In this document: positions 1-5,855 of the stretch, piece by piece | Numbering within the stretch: the stretch's first letter is position 1 | Layout: each line of letters starts with the position of its first letter | Source: an uncultured Maribacter sp. | GTDB taxonomy: Bacteria; Bacteroidota; Bacteroidia; Flavobacteriales; Flavobacteriaceae | DNA length: 7,408 nt | NCBI GenBank assembly: GCA_905479535.1 | Contig: CAJQMW010000274.1 | Span: 1-7,408, forward strand | Direction: 5' to 3' | The notes under the pieces: model-generated | Database searches by the model: none | What the model saw: the letters and a program-made list of their open reading frames with translations, nothing else | What the model was told of the DNA's origin: nothing | Made by a program: the position numbers and the translations under genes

Positions 1-608
1 AGCTCATAGGGATGACAGGCAGCGCAGAGTCCTTCCTCGCCAAGCAGGCCGATTTTGTGATAAGCACCTATGTAGACAGAGAAGCTTGCCCGAACAATTT
101 GGCACCTACCACGAGTACCACCGCCCAATTGGTCATGGGCGATGCACTCGCCATCGTACTATTAGAGCTCAGGGGGTTCAGTAAGTCGGATTTTGCGAAA
201 TACCATCCTGGTGGTGCTTTGGGTAAAAGGCTGTACCTAAGGGTCTCGGACATTGTGAAGAACAATCAGGTTCCCAAAGTACAACTACGGACCGAGGTAA
301 AAAAAGTCATTGTAGAGATTTCCGAAAAGATGCTTGGTGTTACAGCAGTTCTGGATGGCGAAAAAGTAGTTGGAATCGTTACCGATGGTGATATACGGCG
401 AATGCTGAACGATCATGACAATATTAATGGGTTAATGGCAGCGGATATCATGACCTCCAATCCCAAAACCATATTGGTAGATACGCTTGCCATAACCGCA
501 TTGGAGCTAATGCAGTCAAAAGGGATCTCCCAATTATTGGCCTTGGACAAAGATCAATATGTTGGCGTAATCCACCTACACAACTTAATTAATGAAGGTA
601 TTTTATAA
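1..608 (+). CDS. kdsD: Arabinose-5-phosphate isomerase, KdsD/KpsF/GutQ family (5' truncated by window edge)
   Basis: This enzyme family interconverts D-ribulose 5-phosphate and D-arabinose 5-phosphate in the cytoplasm, the first step towards Kdo for lipopolysaccharide. The open frame runs in from base 3 without a stop, so the ATG at 12 is internal (it lies inside the conserved LIxxTG strand of the SIS domain). About 200 of the usual ~320 residues are present. Visible are the end of the sugar-isomerase (SIS) domain with the EACPxNLAPTTSTT signature (Glu at 81-83) and the HPGGALGKR motif (His at 204-206), which correspond to catalytic-region residues of E. coli KdsD. A CBS-domain pair follows (about 240-420 and 440-605), each with a VGxxxxxxL/I-type core. 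The stop overlaps the tatC start by one base (TAATG), implying translational coupling. KpsF and GutQ paralogues share this architecture, so the exact paralogue is inferred. The family assignment is secure. Confidence 0.93.
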   Translation, partial: LIGMTGSAESFLAKQADFVISTYVDREACPNNLAPTTSTTAQLVMGDALAIVLLELRGFSKSDFAKYHPGGALGKRLYLRVSDIVKNNQVPKVQLRTEVKKVIVEISEKMLGVTAVLDGEKVVGIVTDGDIRRMLNDHDNINGLMAADIMTSNPKTILVDTLAITALELMQSKGISQLLALDKDQYVGVIHLHNLINEGIL

Positions 609-620
609 TGGCTAAAAAAA
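601..620 (+). repeat. Copy 1 of a 20-bp exact direct repeat, at the tatC start
   Basis: The sequence TTTTATAATGGCTAAAAAAA spans the end of kdsD and the first codons of tatC. The identical 20 bases occur in the same orientation at 4193-4212. The identity stops exactly at both ends (A versus G before, C versus A after). Confidence 0.6.
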
Positions 621-1465
621 CCACCGTGCCACCCAACGAAATGTCCTTTTTGGATCATTTAGAGGAGTTGCGATGGCATCTTATACGCTCTGTTTTGGCC
701 GTGGTCATTATCGGTATTGTCGCGTTCGTCTTCAGTGAATTTGTATTTGACGTTATCATTTTTGGGCCTAAAAGTATGGACTTCCCCACCTACCGGTTTT
801 TCTGCAATATAGCGACCTCGATTGGAGTGGAATCCGATTTCTGCAAAGACGAACTTCCTTTCACGATTCAGAGCCGGACGATGGGCGGCCAGTTCTCTGC
901 GGATATATGGACCGCCATTTGGGTCGGGTTCGTCGTGGGCTTTCCCTATGTACTTTGGGAAATTTGGAAATTTATCAGTCCAGGCCTACATCCCAACGAA
1001 AGGAAGCATTCCCGTGGGTTCATTTTAATAGCGTCGATGCTATTTTTCATGGGCGTCTTGTTTGGATATTATGTTGTTGCTCCATTATCCATCAACTTTT
1101 TGGGCACCTATCAGGTCAGTGAACAAGTACTGAACGAATTTGATATCGGATCCTATATAAGTGCTGTCCGAACGTCGGTCATCGCTTGTGGAGTGTTGTT
1201 CGAACTACCGATCATTATCTATTTTCTGACCAAAGTGGGACTAGTCACCCCAGAAATCATGAAAAAATACCGTAAGATTGCCTTGGTCATCGTATTGATT
1301 CTTGCGGCCGTTATTACCCCGCCGGACGTGACCAGCCAAATTATTGTTGCGATTCCTGTACTGGTCCTTTACCAAGTGAGTATTTTTATCTCTAAACGTG
1401 TTTTGAAAAGCGAAGCAAAAAGAGAAGCCAAAATAAAAGCCAAAAAGAATGTCAAACCCAGTTGA
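608..1465 (+). CDS. tatC: Sec-independent protein translocase subunit TatC
   Basis: TatC is the inner-membrane receptor that recognises twin-arginine signal peptides and, with TatA/B, exports folded proteins. The 285-residue protein opens with the conserved cytosolic FLDHLEELR motif (Glu20 aligns with signal-binding Glu15 of E. coli TatC), and Glu131 in HPNERK aligns with E. coli Glu103. FELP (Glu199) and TPPDVTSQ (237-244) are further family signatures. Six membrane helices are apparent (roughly 26-47, 100-120, 138-160, 183-207, 222-238, 244-262). Compared with E. coli TatC the first periplasmic loop (about 52-98) is enlarged and carries Cys66 and Cys79; from memory this insertion is typical of Flavobacteriia. 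The C-terminus is a lysine-rich tail. The ATG shares its A with the upstream kdsD stop, and its 3' end overlaps the next gene by 17 bp. No tatA or tatB is in the window. Confidence 0.96.
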   Translation: MAKKTTVPPNEMSFLDHLEELRWHLIRSVLAVVIIGIVAFVFSEFVFDVIIFGPKSMDFPTYRFFCNIATSIGVESDFCKDELPFTIQSRTMGGQFSADIWTAIWVGFVVGFPYVLWEIWKFISPGLHPNERKHSRGFILIASMLFFMGVLFGYYVVAPLSINFLGTYQVSEQVLNEFDIGSYISAVRTSVIACGVLFELPIIIYFLTKVGLVTPEIMKKYRKIALVIVLILAAVITPPDVTSQIIVAIPVLVLYQVSIFISKRVLKSEAKREAKIKAKKNVKPS

Positions 1466-1799
1466 GGATTTTAATGCCTATCGTTCTAAAATGAACGATA
1501 AATTATTGTCTGACAATAACAAACTTATCAAACGCATATTCAACCTGGACACCAATGCTTACGCTCCCGGTGCCTTGGATGTAAAGACCAAGGAACTACT
1601 GGGTCTTGTAGCCTCTGCCGTACTGCGTTGTGATGATTGCGTGAAATATCATTTAGAAAGCTCACATAAAGAAGGCGCTACAAAGGAAGAGGTTATGGAA
1701 ACCCTTGGCATTGCAACCCTAGTAGGCGGCACAATCGTGGTACCGCATTTGAGGCGCGCTTATGAATACTGGGAAGCATTGGAGGTCAACGAAGGTTAA
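1449..1799 (+). CDS. AhpD-like carboxymuconolactone decarboxylase family protein
   Basis: This is a 116-residue all-helical protein of the carboxymuconolactone decarboxylase/AhpD superfamily. It carries the AhpD-type redox arrangement: Glu49, Cys61-x-x-Cys64 and His68. The Glu-to-Cys (12) and Cys-to-His (4) spacings equal those of the proton-relay set in M. tuberculosis AhpD (Glu118, Cys130, Cys133, His137). A thiol-disulfide or peroxidase-partner role is therefore more likely than decarboxylation, although the substrate is unknown. No ahpC is nearby. The ATG at 1449 lies inside tatC (17-bp overlap); a second ATG at 1491 (Met15) is possible, but the N-terminal stretch before it matches what I recall of flavobacterial homologues, so the first is preferred. 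No signal peptide is seen, so it should be cytoplasmic. The overlap places it in the kdsD-tatC operon. Confidence 0.88.
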   Translation: MSNPVEDFNAYRSKMNDKLLSDNNKLIKRIFNLDTNAYAPGALDVKTKELLGLVASAVLRCDDCVKYHLESSHKEGATKEEVMETLGIATLVGGTIVVPHLRRAYEYWEALEVNEG

Positions 1800-1814
1800 A
1801 GAAGTTATAAAACC

Positions 1815-1845
1815 TTTTAGGGCCAATGAAATAAGGTTAGATTTG
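1815..1845 (+). promoter_or_regulatory. Candidate Bacteroidota-type promoter for lptB
   Basis: TTTT at 1815-1818 (consensus -33 TTTG), a 19-base spacer, then TAGATTTG at 1838-1845, a full match to the -7 consensus TAnnTTTG of Bacteroides and Flavobacterium. The box ends five bases before the lptB ATG, so initiation would fall at or next to the start codon. The match may be chance in AT-rich DNA; lptB could instead be read through from the upstream operon. Confidence 0.4.
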
Positions 1846-1850
1846 AAAAG

Positions 1851-2591
1851 ATGAAGTTACGCGCTGAGAACATTATGAAATCCTACCGCGGCCGCCGTGT
1901 GGTCAAAGGTATTTCTCTGGAAGTAAACCAAGGAGAAATCGTGGGACTTTTAGGCCCAAATGGTGCCGGTAAGACCACCTCATTTTATATGATCGTGGGG
2001 TTGATTAAGCCCAACGGGGGGACCATTTATCTGGACGATATGGAAATCACCAAATTCCCCATGTACAAAAGAGCCCAAAACGGAATAGGGTACCTTGCCC
2101 AAGAAGCCTCTGTTTTTCGTAAGTTGAGTATTGAAAAAAATATATTGAGCGTGCTACAATTGACAAAATTGAGCAAGAAAGAACAGCTCATGAAAATGGA
2201 GTCGCTCATAGAGGAATTTGGACTCGGCCATATCCGTAAAAATAGGGGAGATTTACTTTCCGGGGGAGAGCGAAGACGTACCGAAATTGCACGAGCGCTT
2301 GCTACCGATCCCAAATTTATATTACTCGATGAACCATTTGCAGGGGTAGACCCAGTAGCGGTAGAGGATATTCAGCGCATCGTCGCACAATTAAAGAACA
2401 AGAATATCGGTATTCTGATTACCGATCATAACGTACAGGAGACGCTTGCCATTACAGAACGTTCCTATTTGATGTTCGAAGGTGGTATCCTTAAATCTGG
2501 AATCCCGGAAGACCTTGCAGCGGATAAAATGGTCCGCAAAGTATATCTGGGCCAGAACTTTGAGCTCCGTAAAAAGAAATTGGATTTTTGA
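1851..2591 (+). CDS. lptB: LPS export ABC transporter ATP-binding protein LptB
   Basis: LptB is the cytoplasmic ATPase that, with LptF, LptG and LptC, drives lipopolysaccharide from the inner membrane to the outer membrane. The 246-residue length is usual. Walker A is GPNGAGKT (35-42), the Q-loop YLAQEAS has Gln84, the signature is LSGGE (136-140), Walker B is ILLDEP (Asp160, Glu161), and the H-loop is ITDHN (His193). LptB-specific traits separate it from generic ABC ATPases: QEASVFRKLS after the Q-loop (Phe89/Arg90 match the E. coli residues facing the transmembrane partners), SGGERRR, PFAGVDP, and a C-terminal KVYLGQNFELR. The Q-loop has Ala83 where E. coli has Pro. The ATG at 1851 is required because the first strand (KLRAENIMKSYRGRR) aligns with the E. 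coli N-terminus. It lies 51 bp after the AhpD-like gene and converges with the ArsC-like gene. Confidence 0.96.
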   Translation: MKLRAENIMKSYRGRRVVKGISLEVNQGEIVGLLGPNGAGKTTSFYMIVGLIKPNGGTIYLDDMEITKFPMYKRAQNGIGYLAQEASVFRKLSIEKNILSVLQLTKLSKKEQLMKMESLIEEFGLGHIRKNRGDLLSGGERRRTEIARALATDPKFILLDEPFAGVDPVAVEDIQRIVAQLKNKNIGILITDHNVQETLAITERSYLMFEGGILKSGIPEDLAADKMVRKVYLGQNFELRKKKLDF

Positions 2592-2649
2592 TCTTTTCGC
2601 TTTTCGTACGTAAAGAAAATAGGAATAGGTTAGTTTCAACTAAATTACA
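2592..2649. terminator. Convergent intergenic spacer with weak inverted repeats, possible bidirectional terminator
   Basis: The 58-bp gap between the stops of lptB and the ArsC-like gene holds two inverted repeats. CTTT-T-CGTACG-T-AAAG is an imperfect palindrome at about 2600-2615, flanked by TTTTC and GAAAA. TTAGT-TTCA-ACTAA at 2630-2643 is a perfect but AT-only stem. Position favours termination from both sides, but no GC-rich stem with a U-tract is present, so the call is weak. Confidence 0.25.
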
Positions 2650-3279
2650 TCATTTAATATTTGAGAAAACATAGTATAGTTGTGTAGCTATTTCCAAGCA
2701 TCGCTCCGCGTACTTTTGCGTTTGATGCGGTGTTCCATCAAATTTTTTCGGATCATCGAATGTCAAAGGAAGTCTCCTATCAGCTCCCGGAATAAAAGGG
2801 CAATTTTTATCGGCATGGGAGCAGGTCATTACAGCAGCAAAATTGGCAACAGGGTTAAAAGAATGGTCATAGGTTTTTGAAAATCCAATTATGGGATGAA
2901 CATCCGGAACATATTTGATACTATAAATTGGATTTTCTCCTCCCGATAGCGTCTTAATCCCAAAGCCCGATGCGATCAAGGTTTCAGTAACTTTAGGGAA
3001 CAAGGCGGTCGCTTCAGTACCGCCTGAGTAACAATACACATTTTCAATACCAAAATGAAAAGCCAAGGTCTGAGCCCATATTTGGGACAAATGACTTCTC
3101 CGGGAATTATGCGTACAAACGAAATTCAAGTTAATGACTTCCTTGGCGTATCGTTTTTTCTGGACGAAATCAATTACTGTTTGAAGAACAGGTAACCGAC
3201 TTTCACCTATGGCAATAGTATCTAATTGTGCAATTTGACGCCGAATTCCTTCAAATAGCTTCTCCCTTTGTTTATCCAT
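2650..3279 (-). CDS. ArsC-like arsenate reductase / low-molecular-weight protein-tyrosine-phosphatase family protein
   Basis: The fold is that of low-molecular-weight tyrosine phosphatases, and the cysteines are those of thioredoxin-coupled arsenate reductase. The P-loop is CTHNSRRS (nucleophile Cys55, Arg61; CX5R). TCSHADKNCP supplies Cys153 and Cys160 with the same spacing as the relay cysteines Cys82/Cys89 of S. aureus pI258 ArsC, and FDDP (174-177) carries the likely general-acid aspartate. The second P-loop cysteine of pI258 ArsC (Cys15) is Arg60 here. At 209 residues it is longer than the ~131-residue ArsC because of a ~50-residue helical N-terminal extension. The frame also opens at a TTG at 3294, but the ATG at 3279 (MDKQREK) is the better start. 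Arsenate reduction is the favoured role and phosphatase activity the alternative. No arsR, arsB or acr3 is in the window. It follows the DUF4198 gene by 57 bp on the same strand. Confidence 0.85.
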   Translation of the reverse strand: MDKQREKLFEGIRRQIAQLDTIAIGESRLPVLQTVIDFVQKKRYAKEVINLNFVCTHNSRRSHLSQIWAQTLAFHFGIENVYCYSGGTEATALFPKVTETLIASGFGIKTLSGGENPIYSIKYVPDVHPIIGFSKTYDHSFNPVANFAAVMTCSHADKNCPFIPGADRRLPLTFDDPKKFDGTPHQTQKYAERCLEIATQLYYVFSNIK

Positions 3280-3336
3280 ACGGCAATAATACAATTTGTA
3301 CCGCTGGAACTAAAAACCTCTGGGAAAAGCGAACGA

Positions 3337-4143
3337 TTATTTAATCTCAAAAGTCAATGTTGCCCAGTTGGATTCATAGTCTACCGTATCGCCAGATTTC
3401 TTTTCCATATGTATTGTTGCGACGTACCATTTCCCCATCGCCGTTGGGATGATGGTTACCAATCCGTTTTCATTGGTTTTGGTAGAATTCTCGCTATCAT
3501 GGGCATCTTGTCCTGGCATACTAGTACTGTAATGCACAATATGATTGGCCAAAGGCTTACCATCACGTAACAATTTAAAGGCCACCGCATCTCCCAATGT
3601 AATTTCATAGGGATTGTTCATAGGTACAAATTCGATGGGATAATCCAAAGGTTTCATAAAATCTATAGAGGTTTTTTCTCCTACTTGCAATAGTGCTTTT
3701 ACGTGCTTGGAATATCGTTCCTTAGCACCCTTACCCATAATATCCATCGCTTTTCTATCAGCAATAGTGCCTTCCAAACCTTCGTGGCCCAAGTACTCAT
3801 TAAACGTCTTTGCATCCATTTCCAGTACTTTAGGCACTGTAGAGATTCCGGCGACATAGGTGCCAGCATCACCCGTGTTTATATTTAAATAGGTAACCTT
3901 ATCCTTATCCGTGTAGTGCTTGTCCGTAGGTTCAAAAAGAAAATCAGGCCCTATAACCTTGGCATTTACAATACGGTCGCGGGTAATCTCGTTTTCACTA
4001 GTATCAAAAGTTCCGTTGAACAAATATAGTTGGGAGGTTGCATTTGGTTGTAAAAAATACGAGTCGGTTTTTAAGAATAATTCGTGCGCCGTAAAAAAAA
4101 AGGTCGTTGCCATTAAAAAAAATAGTCCGCCAAGTCTCTTCAT
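3337..4143 (-). CDS. Secreted DUF4198 domain-containing protein
   Basis: This 268-residue protein resembles the DUF4198 family, periplasmic or surface proteins sometimes linked to nickel/cobalt uptake (NikM-like C-terminal region). MKRLGGLFFLMATTFFFTA is a short signal peptide. Cleavage after Ala19 would leave a mature N-terminus starting HELFLKTDSYF, the family's conserved AHExxL block. Other family-like features are GTYVAGIST, the central block with NPYEITLGDAVAFKLLRDGKPL (an Ig/carboxypeptidase-regulatory-like strand pattern), a TNENGLVTI turn, and the terminal GKWYVATIH...YESNWATLTFEI. The frame can be read from a TTG at 4164, but the ATG at 4143 places the signal peptide correctly. Coding-strand runs of nine and eight T encode the signal-peptide phenylalanines and nearby residues. 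A weak promoter-like sequence precedes it, and the ArsC-like gene follows at 57 bp. The ligand is unknown; metal handling is an inference. Confidence 0.82.
   Translation of the reverse strand: MKRLGGLFFLMATTFFFTAHELFLKTDSYFLQPNATSQLYLFNGTFDTSENEITRDRIVNAKVIGPDFLFEPTDKHYTDKDKVTYLNINTGDAGTYVAGISTVPKVLEMDAKTFNEYLGHEGLEGTIADRKAMDIMGKGAKERYSKHVKALLQVGEKTSIDFMKPLDYPIEFVPMNNPYEITLGDAVAFKLLRDGKPLANHIVHYSTSMPGQDAHDSENSTKTNENGLVTIIPTAMGKWYVATIHMEKKSGDTVDYESNWATLTFEIK
4093..4122 (-). repeat. Two homopolymer tracts (T9 and T8 on the coding strand) in the DUF4198 signal-peptide codons
   Basis: On the plus strand there is a run of nine A at 4093-4101 and a run of eight A at 4115-4122, separated by 13 bases. 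Both lie within the first ~50 bases of the DUF4198 coding sequence and encode part of the hydrophobic signal peptide. Such runs are prone to polymerase or replication slippage, and a single-base change would frameshift the protein. Confidence 0.6.
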
Positions 4144-4161
4144 GATTTCTGTGTTTAAGTT

Positions 4162-4191
4162 CAAATTATTTACGAAGATAAAATACTTAAA
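4162..4191 (-). promoter_or_regulatory. Weak promoter-like sequence upstream of the DUF4198 gene
   Basis: Read on the minus strand, TTTA (4191-4188) is followed by a 19-base spacer and TAATTTG (4168-4162). This resembles Bacteroidota TTTG-N19-TAnnTTTG with one mismatch in the -33 box and one base missing from the -7 box. It would give an mRNA leader of roughly 10-18 bases before the ATG at 4143. It suggests the DUF4198/ArsC-like pair can be transcribed separately from the genes upstream. Confidence 0.3.
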
Positions 4192-4192
4192 G

Positions 4193-4212
4193 TTTTATAA
4201 TGGCTAAAAAAA
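4193..4212 (+). repeat. Copy 2 of the 20-bp exact direct repeat, in the DUF4345/DUF4198 spacer
   Basis: This copy is identical to 601-620 and lies in the 72-bp spacer between two minus-strand genes. Its A-tract extends to ten A (4206-4215), directly abutting the stop codon of the DUF4345 gene. On the minus strand this is a ten-T run after that stop, which could help termination, although no convincing hairpin precedes it. On the plus strand the ATG at 4200 opens a 24-codon frame beginning MAKKK; I do not call it a gene. Confidence 0.6.
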
Positions 4213-4215
4213 AAA

Positions 4216-4599
4216 TCAATTGTAATTCTTCAGATTGTAAAGCCCCCAAACAAAAAACAAAAGTTCCAATATAAGAGCTGGTGTAAATAATGTCGAAACC
4301 CCATCAAAAAGGGTGCTCACAATTCTTCCAAAAGCAATACCTCCCATAAAGAGAACGTTGGACAAGGTTGCGGCTTTCCAAAAATCCGGTTTTTTCACTC
4401 CTATCAACCAAAAAATACCGATACCGATATAAATGCCCATTACCGCCCTAAGAATATTTTTTAAATCCAAGGCATTGGCTTCAAAACCAAAAATCAAAGG
4501 CATAAAGTATGCAGGGTAACCACCATAGACCAATCCGGCCAGGATAACAACGATAGCTGACAATAGTAGATGTGAATTTTTGTTCAAACCGACTTTCAT
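4216..4599 (-). CDS. DUF4345 family integral membrane protein
   Basis: This 127-residue inner-membrane protein has four probable helices (about 10-28, 49-67, 78-96, 105-123). Its pattern matches my recollection of DUF4345: YGGYP near residues 25-29, NILRAVMGIY (48-57), LFMGGIAFGRIVS (83-95), DG at 99-100, and Glu112 in the last helix. No catalytic motif is visible and no biochemical role is established to my knowledge. Its ATG overlaps the stop of the MFS transporter gene by four bases (ATGA), so its production is probably translationally coupled to the transporter. An accessory role for that transporter is possible but inferred. The stop codon is followed immediately by a ten-T run on the coding strand. 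Confidence 0.82.
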   Translation of the reverse strand: MKVGLNKNSHLLLSAIVVILAGLVYGGYPAYFMPLIFGFEANALDLKNILRAVMGIYIGIGIFWLIGVKKPDFWKAATLSNVLFMGGIAFGRIVSTLFDGVSTLFTPALILELLFFVWGLYNLKNYN

Positions 4600-5855
4600 T
4601 TTTTACGATATAGGCGAAAATAAAACCAAGCCGCTATTCCACCGATAAGTGAAAATACCGCTAACATCCAAAAGACGTGCTGGTGTCCCACCGTACCCGG
4701 AGAATTCTCTAAGAGGTAGCCCATTGTGGGACCAGCAAAAATATCAGGGGTATACCCAATGAGTGAAATAAGCCCGACGGCGGTACCCGTAAGCTCCAAG
4801 GGGATCTGTCCCCGTTCCATCACCGCAAAATAAAGTGAGCGGGCCGCATAAACGCCCGTCGCCACTATTAGAATCGATATGAAAAATAGTACGGTTGCCG
4901 ATGCCGTAATGATACCCGTTGCAAAAAGTAAGGCCCCAAAAAATGAAATGACAAAACTGACCACCAACCAATAGGTCGTTTGTGAACGGTCCGCCAAAAT
5001 ACCAATGCCTACCCCAATGACCGGACGAATAAATAACAAGAACGTACCAACTTGTGCGGATTTCACTTGGTTATATTGCATTACGTCTTGAGCATAGAGT
5101 GAAAAAACATCGGTAATCTTATAACCTACATAGGCGCATAGAATGATCACCATCAATAGTCCCACGGCAGGCAATCGCATTACTTTTTTAATCTGCGAAA
5201 CCGTGATTTTATCCAGAATAATGGATTGTTCTAATTTCTTATCCAACCGCATAAAAAACCATACGAATATACCTACCAACACGACTATCCCAGAAGAAAC
5301 CAGAATTACATACCGGAACGCCACCCTGCTCTCCACAATCGTAGCTTTGGCAATTTCAGAAGTGATAAAAATTGAAAAAATAAGCACGCCCATGGCACCG
5401 AACAACGCACCCACTAAACCACGACCTCCATCTAAAAACCCAAAGGCTTTGCCCTGTGAACTTGTCCCGCCCCAAACCCTGGTTGCTTTTATCATGGCTG
5501 CCCAAAAAAGGAATATGGTGGTAAAACCCCAATAACCATAGAGTATTTTTAAAACCAAATAGCTTGGGAACGTGGCATATACCAGTCCACCCAAGGCGGT
5601 CAACCAGAGTGCTACGGCAATCAGTTTTCTTGGGGGAAATTTATCCGCTAATGGACCACCAAATGGATAGGAAAGCAATGCAACTATACCATAAACTGAA
5701 CCCATGAAACCTATTTGAATATTATCCAGACCAAAAACATCCAACACCGTTGGCCTAAAGACCCTGGCCAGTACAAAGGGGAGGATAAATACGCTCTCTC
5801 CTGCTAAAATGAGCAAAAAAAGGTAGTACCAGGGTGCTTTTTGATGTTCGCTCAT
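4596..5855 (-). CDS. MFS transporter, COG2271-like (substrate unknown)
   Basis: This 419-residue, roughly 12-helix major facilitator protein lies in the inner membrane. The motif-A loop between helices 2 and 3 is recognisable as GGPLADKFPPRK (66-77), and conserved charged residues sit in helix 1 and the following loop (Glu20, Arg31, Arg34). A long polar central loop follows helix 6 (FFMRLDKKLEQSI onward). The glycine-rich helix-5 segment FGFLDGGRGL and the overall pattern resemble the sugar-phosphate/nitrate-permease-like branch (COG2271), but this sub-assignment is tentative and the substrate cannot be read from sequence. The frame extends to a TTG at 5876. The ATG at 5855 is preferred because it overlaps the stop of the GyrI-like gene as ATGA, the same junction seen at this gene's own 3' end with the DUF4345 gene. 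These couplings suggest the three products work together. Confidence 0.9.
   Translation of the reverse strand: MSEHQKAPWYYLFLLILAGESVFILPFVLARVFRPTVLDVFGLDNIQIGFMGSVYGIVALLSYPFGGPLADKFPPRKLIAVALWLTALGGLVYATFPSYLVLKILYGYWGFTTIFLFWAAMIKATRVWGGTSSQGKAFGFLDGGRGLVGALFGAMGVLIFSIFITSEIAKATIVESRVAFRYVILVSSGIVVLVGIFVWFFMRLDKKLEQSIILDKITVSQIKKVMRLPAVGLLMVIILCAYVGYKITDVFSLYAQDVMQYNQVKSAQVGTFLLFIRPVIGVGIGILADRSQTTYWLVVSFVISFFGALLFATGIITASATVLFFISILIVATGVYAARSLYFAVMERGQIPLELTGTAVGLISLIGYTPDIFAGPTMGYLLENSPGTVGHQHVFWMLAVFSLIGGIAAWFYFRLYRKK

Noticed and set aside
2027..2314. 95-codon minus-strand frame inside lptB
   Set aside because: It is the antisense shadow of the Walker/signature region of lptB; its composition has no independent coding character.
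3280..3336. Possible promoter upstream of the ArsC-like gene
   Set aside because: The nearest box reads TATTATTG (one mismatch to TAnnTTTG) almost on the start codon, with no TTTG at proper spacing; read-through from the DUF4198 gene is simpler.
3268..3570. 100-codon plus-strand frame across the ArsC-like/DUF4198 junction
   Set aside because: It is antisense to the conserved C-terminus of the DUF4198 protein, has no family signature, and the minus-strand genes explain the region.
4144..4164. TTG start extending the DUF4198 protein upstream of MKRLGG
   Set aside because: It would put charged and polar residues before a well-formed signal peptide and would cover the candidate promoter -7 box.
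4206..4215. Ten-T run after the DUF4345 stop as an intrinsic terminator
   Set aside because: No stable hairpin could be drawn in the preceding 45 bases, so it is not listed as a terminator on its own.
4200..4274. 24-codon plus-strand frame starting MAKKK in the DUF4345/DUF4198 spacer
   Set aside because: It is too short and low in complexity, and it is antisense to the DUF4345 gene for most of its length. It is kept only as part of the direct-repeat observation.
5143..5535. 130-codon open frame on the plus strand antisense to the MFS gene
   Set aside because: It lies wholly inside a convincing membrane-transporter gene on the other strand, has a Thr/Asn/Pro-rich composition typical of the reverse complement of hydrophobic codons, and shows no recognisable domain.
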